Shown piece by piece: positions 44,176 to 54,649 of a stretch of DNA of 64,000 nucleotides. The DNA comes from Cohaesibacter marisflavi (GTDB lineage: Bacteria; Pseudomonadota; Alphaproteobacteria; Rhizobiales; Cohaesibacteraceae): positions 248,001-312,000 of the forward strand of contig NZ_FOVR01000002.1 in the NCBI RefSeq assembly GCF_900115225.1, written 5' to 3'. The notes beneath the pieces were generated by a model. That model had not been told where the DNA came from and ran no database searches. It saw only the letters and a program-made list of their open reading frames with translations. The stretch's first letter is position 1, and the number at the start of each line of letters is the position of its first letter. A program made the translations under genes and the position numbers.

Positions 44176-45132
44176 ATGGGACGCTACATCTTATTCCGAC
44201 TTCTGAAGTGGATTCCCTCGGTTTTTATTCTTCTTCTGTTAATCTACGCTCTCGTGTTCTTCGGAGCAGGCGACCCGATCAAGCTTATCTTCCTGCAGGC
44301 TCCGGGGGATGTGGCGTATGATCCGGACAGAGTTGAAGCCATAAGGGATGCCGCTGGCCTGAACCGGCCGTTTCTGGTTCAGTTCATGGACTATCTGGGC
44401 AATATCGCGAACGGCAACTTTGGCAACTCGCTGGTTTCCGGTCGCTCGGTCAACTCGATGATCAGTGCAGCGCTTCCGGTGACCCTAAAAATCGGACTCA
44501 CCGCGATTTTCCTGCTCTCCATCGTTGGCATCATTCTGGGCGTGATCGCCGCGCTCAATCAGAACAAGCTTCTTGATAACCTGATCGTGGGCTTTGCCCT
44601 CATCGTTTGGGGCATTCCGGTTTTTGTTGCCGGTCCGCTGATCATCGTCTTTCTCGTGCTGGTTATGGATATGGACGTGCCCTATGGCTGGAGTGGCCTG
44701 CTCAGTTTCAAAGTGATTGTCCCCCTTCTGGTTCTGGGGCTCAACCCCATGGCGCTGATCATTCGACAGGCGCGCGCCGGTGTGCTTGAGGTGCTCAGTG
44801 AAGACTATGTCCGCACAGCCCGCGCCAAGGGCATTCCGAATTATCAGGTCGTGGTCAAGCATATCATGCGCCCCGTGCTGACGCCTGTTGTCAGTCAGAT
44901 CGGCCTTCTGGTGATTGCCACGCTCAACAACTCTATTCTCATCGAAAAGGTTTTCGGGCTGCCCGGCCTTGGGCGCCTCACCGAAACCGCAATCAAAACC
45001 TCGGACTATCCGGTCATTCTCGCGATCGTGTTGATCTTCTCGACGGTGGTCATGGCCTCCAACCTGCTGGTTGATATTTCCTATCCGCTGCTTGACCCCC
45101 GCGCGGCAGCCAAAAAGACAGGAGACGAATAA
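44176..45132 (+). CDS. ABC transporter permease (DppB/OppB type)
   Basis: A 318-residue inner-membrane permease with six predicted helices. The N-terminal RYILFRLLKWIPSVFILLLLIY is the DppB hallmark, and VLEVLSEDYVRTARAKGIPNYQVVVKH (split, near 215) is the EAA loop that contacts the ATPases. It ends overlapping the start codon of the next permease (TAATG), so the pair is translationally coupled. It pairs with DppC in the permease heterodimer. Confidence 0.9.
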   Translation: MGRYILFRLLKWIPSVFILLLLIYALVFFGAGDPIKLIFLQAPGDVAYDPDRVEAIRDAAGLNRPFLVQFMDYLGNIANGNFGNSLVSGRSVNSMISAALPVTLKIGLTAIFLLSIVGIILGVIAALNQNKLLDNLIVGFALIVWGIPVFVAGPLIIVFLVLVMDMDVPYGWSGLLSFKVIVPLLVLGLNPMALIIRQARAGVLEVLSEDYVRTARAKGIPNYQVVVKHIMRPVLTPVVSQIGLLVIATLNNSILIEKVFGLPGLGRLTETAIKTSDYPVILAIVLIFSTVVMASNLLVDISYPLLDPRAAAKKTGDE

Positions 45133-46085
45133 TGACGGACAATACGCTTGAGCTGCAACAGGAAGAGAAGCAGTTCAGTCTGGCCAAGGATGCCTTTGAC
45201 CGGCTGATAGCCAACAAGCTCGCCGTGATCGGCATGCTGCTGGTGGTGTTCCTGTTCTTCATCGCCATTTTCGGCCCCTATATCACGCCTTACGACTTCT
45301 TGTCGCAGGATTTGCAGGCCCGCAATCAGGCGCCAAGCTGGGCACACTGGTTCGGCACCGATGATCTGGGGCGCGACATCATGAGCCGCGTGATCTATGG
45401 TGCAAGAACTGCCGTTATCGTGGCCTTCTCAACCACCTTTCTCAGCCTGATTATCGGTATTTTCATGGGCTCGCTGGGTGGCTATTTTGGCGGCAAGGTG
45501 GATGCTTTCATCGTCTGGCTTATCGACATCACTATGTCGGTGCCCTCTCTGCTGCTGGTCATCGTCATCAACGTTTCGATGAAGCCACGGCTGGTCAACT
45601 GGATGGATGAGCAATTCCTGCTCACGGGTAACTCTTTCTATCGCAATACCATTCTGGTGGACTTCGTGCTGGTGTTCGGCTCTCTGGCCCTCATCAAATG
45701 GCCCAAGGCGGCCCGCATCATTCGCGGCCAGATCATGTCGGTGCGCAACAAGAACTATGTGCTCGCCGCCGAGGCCATCGGGGTGCCGACGCCCAAGATC
45801 GTCTGGAAATATGTCATTCCGAACTCAATCGGTCCGATCATCGTCTATATTAGTGCCGCTCTTGGGGAGGCGATGGTGTTTGAATCGTCCTTCTCCTTCC
45901 TGGGTGTTGGCGTGCGTCCTCCAATCCCCAGCTGGGGCAACATGATCTCGGATGGATTGCGCGTCTGGCAGCTCTATCCGCACATTCTCGCAGCGCCTGC
46001 CGCAGTGCTTGCGTTGGTCACCATCGCCTTCAGTTTCCTTGGCGACGGCCTCAACGATGCGCTCAACCCGCGGCAATGGAAATAG
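45132..46085 (+). CDS. ABC transporter permease (DppC/OppC type)
   Basis: A 317-residue permease with a cytoplasmic N-terminal arm and six helices. Typical motifs are FGTDDLGRDIMSRVIYGARTA near 77 and the EAA loop VRNKNYVLAAEAIGVPTPKIVWKYVIPN (split, near 205). There is an extended loop at about residues 145-180 (MKPRLVNWMDEQFLLTGNSFYRNT) that is longer than in standard DppC and resembles permeases of sugar- or opine-type family 5 systems. Its start overlaps the dppB-like stop. Confidence 0.9.
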   Translation: MTDNTLELQQEEKQFSLAKDAFDRLIANKLAVIGMLLVVFLFFIAIFGPYITPYDFLSQDLQARNQAPSWAHWFGTDDLGRDIMSRVIYGARTAVIVAFSTTFLSLIIGIFMGSLGGYFGGKVDAFIVWLIDITMSVPSLLLVIVINVSMKPRLVNWMDEQFLLTGNSFYRNTILVDFVLVFGSLALIKWPKAARIIRGQIMSVRNKNYVLAAEAIGVPTPKIVWKYVIPNSIGPIIVYISAALGEAMVFESSFSFLGVGVRPPIPSWGNMISDGLRVWQLYPHILAAPAAVLALVTIAFSFLGDGLNDALNPRQWK

Positions 46086-46116
46086 AGACACAACGAACAG
46101 CTAAAGGGAGGGCGCT

Positions 46117-47132
<1,016 letters not shown>

Positions 47133-47136
<4 letters not shown>

Positions 47137-48158
47137 CGCGTGCAGCCAAGCAGCCACTGGTCAAGGTGAAAAACCTTGTCAAATATTTCCCCATCAAGAT
47201 CGGCGCTTTCGGAAGTGAGAAAGCGGTCGTGCATGCCATCGATGACGTCAGTTTCGATATATTCAGGGGCGAGACCCTGGGGCTCGTAGGCGAGTCAGGA
47301 TGCGGCAAATCGACGACTGGTTTCACGATCCTGCAGATCTATCGCTCCACGTCCGGAAGCGTCGAATTTGAAGGGGTTGATCTGGCCTCCCTGTCCAAAC
47401 AGGAGCTGCGCGCCATGCGCAAGCGGGCCCAGATTGTCTTTCAGGATCCCTATTCAACGCTCAATCCGCGCATGACCATCGGTGAAGCGCTGGCTGAGCC
47501 GATGAAGGTCCATAAAATCTGCCCTGACAATGAGATTCAAGGCCGAATTGCCCAGCTTATTCGCGATGTCGGGCTCAATCCCAATGTCGCCAATCGCTAT
47601 CCGCATGAATTCTCCGGCGGCCAGCGTCAGAGGATCTGCATTGCCCGTGCTCTTGCGTGCAATCCGGAATTCATCGTCTGTGACGAACCTATTTCCGCGC
47701 TTGATGTGTCCATTCAGGCCCAGATCATCAACCTCTTGATGGATATTCAGGAGAAATACAATCTCACCTATCTCTTCATCGCCCATGATCTGGCCGTTGT
47801 ACGCCATATCAGCGACAGGATTGCAGTGATGTATCTCGGCAAGATCATGGAGATTGCCGAAAAGAAGGATTTGTTCAAGAGGCCATTGCATCCCTACACC
47901 AAGGCGCTGCTGTCGGCCGTGCCGGAAGCAGATCCGGATATCGAACGCCAACGCCAGCGGATCATTCTCAAGGGGGATGTTTCCAACGCCATTGATCCGC
48001 CAAGCGGCTGTCGGTTCCACCCGCGTTGTGCCTACGCAACAGATGCCTGTGCGCAATCCGTACCGGAACTGGAGGATTATGGCGATGGACATCAGGTCGC
48101 CTGCCTGCGTCTGGACGAGATTGCCATGGAAGAAAAACTGGAAACTGAAGACGCCTGA
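47133..48158 (+). CDS. ABC transporter ATP-binding protein (DppF/OppF type)
   Basis: A 341-residue ATPase, partner of DppD. Walker A GESGCGKSTTG is near residue 50, the Q-loop VFQDPYSTLNPRM near 99, the signature FSGGQRQRICIARAL near 160, and Walker B IVCDEPISALDVS near 182. The C-terminal domain has CRFHPRCAYATDAC near 293. It overlaps the dppD-like gene (ATGA type). A 182-bp gap with no visible promoter or terminator separates it from the sialidase-like gene. Confidence 0.92.
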
Positions 48159-48340
48159 CCTTGGCTCTTGAGCAATCCCGATGGCCCCATTTCGCAGGAC
48201 CACACTGACAACGCGGGCGGCAGACCAACCGCTTTCGCCCGTGCGTACTACCCGTTTATGCCTATTCGCCACCTATTATGCCGAGAATCTTGCCGGGCAT
48301 CGCATGTGGCGCCGATCATAAAGCAAAGCCAGGTAACGCC

Positions 48341-49414
48341 ATGAAAATAATTGAAAGCAGAGCCATTCCGACCCCATGCCTGAGCAACCATGCATCCAAT
48401 CTTCTGAAGCTGGAGAGTGGCGATCTTCTGTGCACCTGGTTCGGTGGCAGCATGGAGGGCTCATCCGATATCTCCATCTATTTGTCCCGTTTTGATCATA
48501 CTGAAAAGACATGGAGCGATGCGGTCAAGATGAGCGATGATGCCAACCGCTCCGAGCAAAATCCGGCCCTTTTCCGCCATCCTTCCGGACAGATCTGGCT
48601 GCTCTATACGGCTCAACTCAAGACAGATCAGGGAACCGCCATTGTGCGCTTGCGCCGCTCGGATGATGAGGGGCAGAGCTGGGCCCCGATTGAAACATTG
48701 TTTGCGCGGGAAGGCACCTTCATTCGCCATCCGCCAGTGGTCAACCCCGATGGCAAGCTTCTGCTGCCGATCTGGTTTTCCAGCATGAAAAACGCCTTTG
48801 GAGATGACCGTTCACTGGTGCAGATTTCCGATGATGGCGGTATGAGTTGGCGCCTTGAAGGCGTGCCCAGAAGCGAGGGCTGCGTGCATATGAATATCCA
48901 GCCCAGTTGCAAGGTGGCTTTCTATCGCAGCCGCCGGGCGGACAATATCTTCCGGTCTGTTTCAGATGATGGCGGCCTGACATGGTCTGCGCCGGAACCA
49001 ACGCCATTGCCCAACAACAATTCGTCCATTCAGGCTGCCGAGCTGTCCGATGGCCGGTTGCTTATCATCTACAACCATATCAGCGCTGCTGGTCGCGATT
49101 GCGAAAGTGCGGTGCCGCCCTGGGTGCAGGATAAGGAAGCCTTTCTGGCTGAATGCGACGTAACCGAAAACAGTGCCATCTGGGGCGTGCCGCGCAATCC
49201 GCTCATCATTGCCAGCTCGACCGATCTGGGAAAAAGCTGGAAAGAGGAGCTGGTCGTCGAAGAAGACGCTCACCTTCTGTCGGCTCATGACAAGAAGGGC
49301 GCCTTCCGGGGGGATTATTCCTATCCCTCGATCATCGAGACATCCGATGGGCGCCTCCATATCAGCTATTCCTACCTGCGCGACTATATCAAACACGTCA
49401 CGCTGAGCATGTGA
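48341..49414 (+). CDS. BNR/sialidase-like (PF13088-type) protein, no signal peptide
   Basis: A 357-residue six-bladed beta-propeller protein. Four Asp-box motifs (SxDxGxTW) are seen: SDDEGQSW, SDDGGMSW, SDDGGLTW and STDLGKSW. The family segments SNHASNLLKLESGDLLCTWFGG near 12, NNNSSIQAAELSDGRLLIIYNH near 230, and the C-terminal YSYPSIIETSDGRLHISYSYLRDYIKHV (split) place it in the BNR_2 group, whose substrates are mostly unknown. There is no export signal, so it probably acts on an imported compound in the cytoplasm; a lactonase or isomerase-like function cannot be excluded. ATG 48341 removes a 21-residue extension; its ribosome-binding site is weak. Confidence 0.8.
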   Translation: MKIIESRAIPTPCLSNHASNLLKLESGDLLCTWFGGSMEGSSDISIYLSRFDHTEKTWSDAVKMSDDANRSEQNPALFRHPSGQIWLLYTAQLKTDQGTAIVRLRRSDDEGQSWAPIETLFAREGTFIRHPPVVNPDGKLLLPIWFSSMKNAFGDDRSLVQISDDGGMSWRLEGVPRSEGCVHMNIQPSCKVAFYRSRRADNIFRSVSDDGGLTWSAPEPTPLPNNNSSIQAAELSDGRLLIIYNHISAAGRDCESAVPPWVQDKEAFLAECDVTENSAIWGVPRNPLIIASSTDLGKSWKEELVVEEDAHLLSAHDKKGAFRGDYSYPSIIETSDGRLHISYSYLRDYIKHVTLSM

Positions 49415-49511
49415 GTTTGGCTGGAAAAGGGGAATGGCAACATAGTTGAAGAAGGCCTGAAGAAGAGTTGAAGAAGACAAGAACGGGCTTGGAACATTGT
49501 GGGGGGAAAGG

Positions 49512-50783
49512 GTGAAACAGGATCAGAAACTGGCGATCATCGCAGATGATTTCACCGGCGCAGGGGATTCCGGGGTGCATTTCTCGCGGCTTGGCAAGCA
49601 GATCAAGTTGCTCCTTCATTTCCCGTCCCTGCATGACGAAGGACTGCTCGAAGGGAACGTCTCCATCAATTCCGAAACCCGATTTCTGGCTCCGGATGCG
49701 GCAGCGGCCACGGTGGCCCATGTGATCGGCATTTGCCGCCAGAAGGGATATGAGCGCTTTTACAAGAAGATCGATTCCACCATGCGCGGCAATCCCGGCG
49801 CCGAAATCGAGGCCGCCCTTGAGGCAACCGGTAAAGCCGCCGCGCTCATTTGCACCGCCATGCCCGAAACCGGACGCACCTGCCGCGAGGGAACCATCTT
49901 TTTGTCCGGCGTGCCTCTGCATGAGACAGATATTGGCAAAGACCCTTTCCACCCGATCTCGACCTCGAACATCGCCTGCATGCTCGGCGAACAGTCACGC
50001 CTTGTCACCGCTGGACTGACGATTGCCGATTGCGAAGCCGGAGAGGAGGCGCTGGTCTCCTCCATCAAGGCGCATATCATAGCCGGAGCCCGGCTGATCA
50101 TTGCCGATGCGGTCAATGAAACCCATTTGGCAACGCTGGCCAGAGCTGCATTGCAGGCCGACTGTTTGCCCGTGGGAGCAGGGGGCTTTGCCAGAGCGCT
50201 GGCGGCTTCCGAGGCAACACCAAAAAGCAAATCCACCAGACGGCAGGGTACTATTCTGGACGGGCCTCTGCTGGCCATCGTCGGCAGCCTTGCCAAGCCA
50301 TCGCTGCGACAGGCGGAGGTCGCTGAAAAGCTGGGAGACTACCAATCCATCATAGTCCCTCCCGATGCCAAGCCGCAGGACGTGGGCGGTCTCTGCTGCG
50401 CACAGCTTGAGACGAACGGAGGCAGATCTGGCGACATCCTTCTGCGCATGGATAACAGCAGCGTCGCCGCGCGGGTAAGCAAAGAAGAAGGCGCTCGCAT
50501 CGCCGCTCTTGTCGGGCAGGCTGCGCTTGATATTTGCCAGAGCCAGCATTGCAAAACCGTGTTCAGCACGGGGGGAGAAACCGCCATTTCTGTTGCCTCC
50601 GCGCTCGGCATTGAGGCCATTGATCTTGCCGACGAGCTACTGCCGGGCGTCGTACTCGGGGCCTGCCGGTCCGACAAGGTGGATGTGAAATGGTTCATCT
50701 CCAAGGCCGGTGGCTTTGGCGATGATGCCGTACTGCTCGATATTCAGGCTCAAACGCGCAACCCCATCAGAAAAGCTCAATGA
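49512..50783 (+). CDS. Four-carbon acid-sugar kinase family protein (DUF1537)
   Basis: A 423-residue kinase. The N-terminal substrate domain starts with IIADDFTGAGDSGVHFSRLGK and has the family motif FYKKIDSTMRGNPGAEIEAAL (split, near 85). The C-terminal nucleotide domain has LAIVGSLAKPSLRQAE near 252, the ATP-binding region FSTGGETAISVASALGIEAIDL near 350 and a VKWFISKAGGFGDD ending. DUF1537 enzymes phosphorylate threonate, erythronate or 3-oxo-tetronates (OtnK/DtnK), usually beside PdxA2 or class II aldolase genes; neither is here. Instead it is followed directly by a DHDPS-family gene, so its substrate may be different. GTG 49512 is used; TTG 49497 is an alternative. Confidence 0.85.
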   Translation: MKQDQKLAIIADDFTGAGDSGVHFSRLGKQIKLLLHFPSLHDEGLLEGNVSINSETRFLAPDAAAATVAHVIGICRQKGYERFYKKIDSTMRGNPGAEIEAALEATGKAAALICTAMPETGRTCREGTIFLSGVPLHETDIGKDPFHPISTSNIACMLGEQSRLVTAGLTIADCEAGEEALVSSIKAHIIAGARLIIADAVNETHLATLARAALQADCLPVGAGGFARALAASEATPKSKSTRRQGTILDGPLLAIVGSLAKPSLRQAEVAEKLGDYQSIIVPPDAKPQDVGGLCCAQLETNGGRSGDILLRMDNSSVAARVSKEEGARIAALVGQAALDICQSQHCKTVFSTGGETAISVASALGIEAIDLADELLPGVVLGACRSDKVDVKWFISKAGGFGDDAVLLDIQAQTRNPIRKAQ

Positions 50784-50784
50784 G

Positions 50785-51732
50785 ATGGAAGACCTTCGCA
50801 TAGCAAAGCAGGACATGCCGCATGTGGCACCAGAGACAACCGGACAGCCCGCGAGGGCCGAGGCTTACGTTGCCATTATTACCTGTTTCAACCGCGATGA
50901 CACGATCAACTACTCTGCGGTGAGAAATCAGGTCCGGCGGCAGATCAGCTTCGGCAACAATATTCTCGTGGGGGACACGCAAGGGGATTTTACCTGCCTG
51001 ACCCATGCGGAGAAAGTGCGCCTTTGCGCCGAAATCGTTGAAGAAGCAGACGGGCGCGTCAAGGTCTTGGCCAATATCGGGATGCCCTCCACCTACCAGT
51101 CCATTCTGGTGGGCAAGGATATCTCCGGACTCGGAGTGGATGGTGCAACCGTGCTCGCCCCCTATTTTGCCGATTGCCCGGATGAGGATGTGTTCCTGCA
51201 TTACAGCAAGGTTGCCGACAGCTTGCAGATGCCGATTTATCTTTACAATGCGCCTGCCATCACCATGCGGCCTCTTTCGGCAGAGGTGGTTGGGCAACTG
51301 GCGTCCCACAGCAACATCAAGGGCATCAAGGACAATAGCACCGATGGAGCCCGAATGCGGGCCTATCTGGATATCGCAGCGGACAATGCGGATTTTGTGC
51401 ATTATGTGGGCACGGATTCCCTCATCTGTGAGGCGCTTTCCCATGGGGCAGCAGGATGTATGTCTGATCTGGGGAATATCCTGCCCCGAACGCTCAATAA
51501 TCTCTGTCTTACCTTTGCCAATGGCAGCAGCAAGGAGGCACTGAAATGGCAATCCCTGCTGTCTGAACTGCGCGCCGATCTGCTGGCATTGGGGCCCATG
51601 GCCCTGTGGGTCAAACAACTTCTCTATTTGATGGATAACAGCGTCGGTCTCGGGCGCCAGCCCTTTCCGCGCCCCAACAGCGCACAGGAAGAAGCCCTGT
51701 GCGCCATCGTCGAGAAATATCAGATCGTGTGA
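50785..51732 (+). CDS. DHDPS/N-acetylneuraminate-lyase-family aldolase or dehydratase
   Basis: A 315-residue Schiff-base TIM-barrel enzyme. Lys182 (GIKDNSTDG) forms the Schiff base with a 2-keto acid and Tyr154 (IYLYNAP) is the conserved general acid; the carboxylate loop is VGDTQGDFT near 63. The GDTQGDF loop replaces the usual GTTGE, so the substrate differs from dihydrodipicolinate synthase and from the DHDPS-family protein encoded at 7361. In this operon it probably cleaves or dehydrates a 2-keto sugar acid, possibly a nonulosonate-like or keto-deoxy acid. The start codon lies 1 bp after the kinase stop, so the two are coupled. It is the last gene of the operon. Confidence 0.82.
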   Translation: MEDLRIAKQDMPHVAPETTGQPARAEAYVAIITCFNRDDTINYSAVRNQVRRQISFGNNILVGDTQGDFTCLTHAEKVRLCAEIVEEADGRVKVLANIGMPSTYQSILVGKDISGLGVDGATVLAPYFADCPDEDVFLHYSKVADSLQMPIYLYNAPAITMRPLSAEVVGQLASHSNIKGIKDNSTDGARMRAYLDIAADNADFVHYVGTDSLICEALSHGAAGCMSDLGNILPRTLNNLCLTFANGSSKEALKWQSLLSELRADLLALGPMALWVKQLLYLMDNSVGLGRQPFPRPNSAQEEALCAIVEKYQIV

Positions 51733-51764
51733 TGGATGCCTTGATGCCTCTCCACTGGGGCTTC

Positions 51765-53711
51765 TTAAACGCGTCCCCGGCCGATGCGGCTGACCAGCAC
51801 GGCCATCAAGCGCTGATAGAGATCCGCCCCCAGCACATCATCCTCAATGCCATAATCAACGGACGGGTTGTCGTTGATCTCGATGATGCACGGCCCTTTC
51901 GGTGTTTCCTTGATGTCCACTCCGTAAAAGCCGTTGCCGATTAACCGGGTGCCGCGAATGGCCGTTTCGACCACGTCAACAGGCACGGCTGAGATGGGCA
52001 TCGTTTCCGAGTCGCCTGACTGGATGGTGCCGTCCTTTTCATATTCGTAGATCTTCCAGTTGCCGCTCACCATGTAATATTTGCAGGCATAGAGCGCTTC
52101 CCCGTCCAGCACCCCGATCCGCCAGTCAAAATCCGTCGGCATGAATTCCTGAATCATCAGAAGATCCGTTTTGCGGAACAGCGATTTGCTGAGATCGTTC
52201 AGCTCATCGCGGCTCGACACCTTGTGTACGCCCTTGGAGAAACAGCCATCGGGAATTTTCAGAATGCCGGGAAACTCGAACGCGTCGACGAGCGCCTTTA
52301 GACGCGGGCGGTCAAAGATCGTTGTCTTGGGCGTCAGGATCCTGTTCGACTTCAAAAGTTCCGCCAGATAGATCTTGTTCGTGCAACACAGGATCGAATG
52401 TGGATCATCGATAACGGGCATCCCCTCACGCTGCGCCCGCTTGGCAAAGCGATAGGTGTGATGGTTGAGAGCCGTTGTCTCACGAATGAATAGGGCATCA
52501 AATTCAAGCAGGCGTCCGAAATCCTTCGCGGTGATGAATTCAGCGCGTGCGTCCACGGTTTCAGCGGCAGCTGCGAATGCCTCCAACGCCTTGGCATCGC
52601 TCGGAGGGCTCTCTTCTTCCGGATTGGCAAGAATGGCCACGACGGCGGAAGGCAGCTTGCGGATTGACGGTTTGGGTAGACTGCCTTTGAGAAAGGCGCT
52701 AAGGGCCGACAGGAAGCGCGGCTTTTCATCTTCGCCCAGCTTGTGAATGGCAACCGCTTCGATTTCCTTGATCCTGAATTTCGCGTCTTCTTGCAAGGTG
52801 ATGCGAATGGCAGGGCAGCGGAACAGGTCGAAAGCCGTTTTGCCAATGTCGCGAAAGCGCCGTTCGGAGGTGCGGCCGAAATAGATGTCTATGGAAGCGG
52901 GGAAGCTCTTGTCCTGCATGCTGCCAAGCATTTGATCCAGGCGCAGGAGGGCCTGTCGATGGATGCGCTTCCAGTTGATGTCGAGCAGTGCATCGGCTTC
53001 TGGCAGGCAGCGTTCCTTGCGGGCTTCGGCCAGCAGACTGCAATAATAGCCAAGGGATAATGGTTCATAGGAGCGCGACAGGTTGATGATGCGTCGCCCC
53101 GGAACCCCATGTTCGAGCGCCAGATATTGGCGCACAGTCATGACCAGCGAGCCGCTAGGCGGTGTTTCCAGATCCTTGAGCTGATCCACCAGAATGATCG
53201 GCAGGCGGGTGCGGTTGGCCGGTTTGGAGCCATGGGGCAGATGCTCAAGCACGCGCAAAAGGCGAAGCCCGTCTGCGCCATCCTCATAATAGCCCGGCAA
53301 GGCCTCTTCCGGCACGAAGCCATAGCGCTGGTAAAGACTGATCGCCTTGCTGTTATCGGCGCGAACCTCCAGCGACAGTCGGTCGCATTCCAGCTCTTTG
53401 GCAATAGCCTCGGCACCCCCCAGAAGCTGGGAGCCAATGCCAAGCCCGCGAGCCTCCGGCTCCACGGCAATCGAATAGAGACGCGCGACAGATGTGCCCT
53501 GTCGGGTGAGGATCAAGGCATAGCCGAACAGCCTGTCCTGCTCGCCAATTGCCACAAGAAGGCGGGCTGTGTCTGTCTTCATGAAAGAAGAAAAGGAACG
53601 GCGACTGATCTGGTCGCTATCAAAACAGCGGTCTTCTAGCGTCACAAGAGCGGAAAGGTCGTCCATATTGGCCGGACGAATGAGGACTTGGGAAAGAGGA
53701 TGCGATGGCAT
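51765..53711 (-). CDS. GNAT acetyltransferase - RLAN - RimK-like ATP-grasp fusion
   Basis: A 648-residue three-domain protein. Residues 10-160 are a GNAT acetyltransferase (acyl-CoA loop EARGLGIGSQLL, then YQRYGFVPEE). Residues 170-330 match the RLAN domain that precedes some RimK-type ligases (QYLALEHGVPGRRIINLSRSY, LDINWKR). Residues 400-640 are an ATP-grasp ligase: KTTIFDRP, FPGILKIPDGCFSKGVHKV, LLMIQEFMPTDFDWRIGVLDG and the Mg2+-binding CIIEINDNPSVDYGIEDD. Such a protein could join amino acids and acylate the product. It resembles in layout, but is not, the N-acetylglutaminylglutamine synthetase. It is monocistronic and convergent with the preceding operon. GTG 53720 is an alternative start. 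Confidence 0.84.
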   Translation of the reverse strand: MPSHPLSQVLIRPANMDDLSALVTLEDRCFDSDQISRRSFSSFMKTDTARLLVAIGEQDRLFGYALILTRQGTSVARLYSIAVEPEARGLGIGSQLLGGAEAIAKELECDRLSLEVRADNSKAISLYQRYGFVPEEALPGYYEDGADGLRLLRVLEHLPHGSKPANRTRLPIILVDQLKDLETPPSGSLVMTVRQYLALEHGVPGRRIINLSRSYEPLSLGYYCSLLAEARKERCLPEADALLDINWKRIHRQALLRLDQMLGSMQDKSFPASIDIYFGRTSERRFRDIGKTAFDLFRCPAIRITLQEDAKFRIKEIEAVAIHKLGEDEKPRFLSALSAFLKGSLPKPSIRKLPSAVVAILANPEEESPPSDAKALEAFAAAAETVDARAEFITAKDFGRLLEFDALFIRETTALNHHTYRFAKRAQREGMPVIDDPHSILCCTNKIYLAELLKSNRILTPKTTIFDRPRLKALVDAFEFPGILKIPDGCFSKGVHKVSSRDELNDLSKSLFRKTDLLMIQEFMPTDFDWRIGVLDGEALYACKYYMVSGNWKIYEYEKDGTIQSGDSETMPISAVPVDVVETAIRGTRLIGNGFYGVDIKETPKGPCIIEINDNPSVDYGIEDDVLGADLYQRLMAVLVSRIGRGRV

Positions 53712-54110
53712 GGGATGCACTCACGATCACGGTTGAGACAGGCTCCCATTTCCGCAAGAGTCCCAGATAGAGAGCGATGGTCCTATATACTGTTGCTTGA
53801 GGTTTGAATATCGAAAAATGCAAGTTTTAGGACGAAAATGTAAGAGGATATGTGCGAGGATATATTGGTCATTTCTGTCGAAATTGTTTCTGCCAATTAC
53901 GAATGGCAAAACGGATGTGTATGTCGCTACGGTGACGTAATCGGCGCTGTCTGACTATGTTCGCGCCGCAAGAGTAACCCTACTGTTTTTCTTTAAAACA
54001 CAAGGGTTTTGGTTACGGGTTTATAACCGCTTTAAGAATTTCGATTGGCCTGAGTCGTACCTTAATTCCGGCTACACGGGTGCTATGCAGAAATTGCAAG
54101 CTCTTCTGCA
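53712..54110. other. Intergenic region upstream of the GNAT-ATP-grasp and marR genes
   Basis: About 400 bp between divergent genes. It is AT-richer than its surroundings, and I see no coding frame with a ribosome-binding site. It must contain the promoter of the GNAT-ATP-grasp gene. Several T/A-rich runs exist near 53975-54030, but no dyad stands out. Confidence 0.45.
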
Positions 54111-54153
54111 TTGACTCAAGGGAAATCCACAACATATATGCGCTTATTATAAG
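54111..54153 (+). promoter_or_regulatory. marR-emrAB promoter with an overlapping dyad
   Basis: TTGACT (54111-54116), a 17-bp spacer and ATATAT (54134-54139) form a good sigma-70 promoter. The perfect palindrome CTTAT-T-ATAAG (54143-54153) just downstream, at the expected start point, is a plausible MarR operator. Confidence 0.6.
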
Positions 54154-54184
54154 TACACATATGATTTGGTCTCTTGAGGTTTGC

Positions 54185-54649
54185 ATGGATATGAAGGAAG
54201 CCGAACAGCATGTGGGCTACCTTCTGTTCGAAGTGTCCCGCCTGTTTCGTCGCCGCTATGAAGAGCGGTCCAAGTCCTGTGGGCTGACGTTACAGCAGGC
54301 CCGTGTCATCGGGCATCTGTCACATCATCCTGACGGTTTGTCGCAGGCAACACTGGCGCAGGCCATCGATAGCGATCCGATGACCATCAGCGGCATATTG
54401 GACCGGCTGGAGAAACGCGCACTGGTTAAACGCGTTCAGGATCCTGCCGATAGCCGTGCCAAGCTGGTAACCATTACGCCGGAAGGCCGCGAGCTTTTCA
54501 TCCATGCGCGTAGCATCAGCCGCGAACTCTTTGACCAGATACTCGGTAACCTGGAGGATGGGCACAGGGAAATCCTGATGGAAAGCCTGAAAAGCATCCG
54601 TAACCAGCTAATTGATATGTCTCCCGAAAACAAGGAATCACAGAAATGA
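54185..54649 (+). CDS. MarR-family regulator
   Basis: A 154-residue winged-helix regulator. The MarR domain spans about residues 20-125: CGLTLQQARVIGHLSHHPDG, LAQAIDSDPMTISGILDRLEKRALVKRV (recognition helix, split) and the wing DPADSRAKLVTITPEG. It probably represses its own operon, which encodes an EmrAB-type pump, and is released by a drug or phenolic ligand. ATG 54185 follows GAGG; the frame extends upstream to GTG 54080 but would then cross the promoter. Its stop overlaps the emrA start (ATGA). Confidence 0.9.
   Translation: MDMKEAEQHVGYLLFEVSRLFRRRYEERSKSCGLTLQQARVIGHLSHHPDGLSQATLAQAIDSDPMTISGILDRLEKRALVKRVQDPADSRAKLVTITPEGRELFIHARSISRELFDQILGNLEDGHREILMESLKSIRNQLIDMSPENKESQK

Noticed and set aside
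48341-49414. Assigning the BNR protein as a secreted sialidase
   Set aside because: No signal peptide is present, and the BNR_2 group includes many proteins not shown to act on sialic acid.
51765-53711. Assigning the fusion as N-acetylglutaminylglutamine synthetase
   Set aside because: The RLAN domain and greater length differ from that enzyme, and the amidotransferase and peptidase partners are absent nearby.
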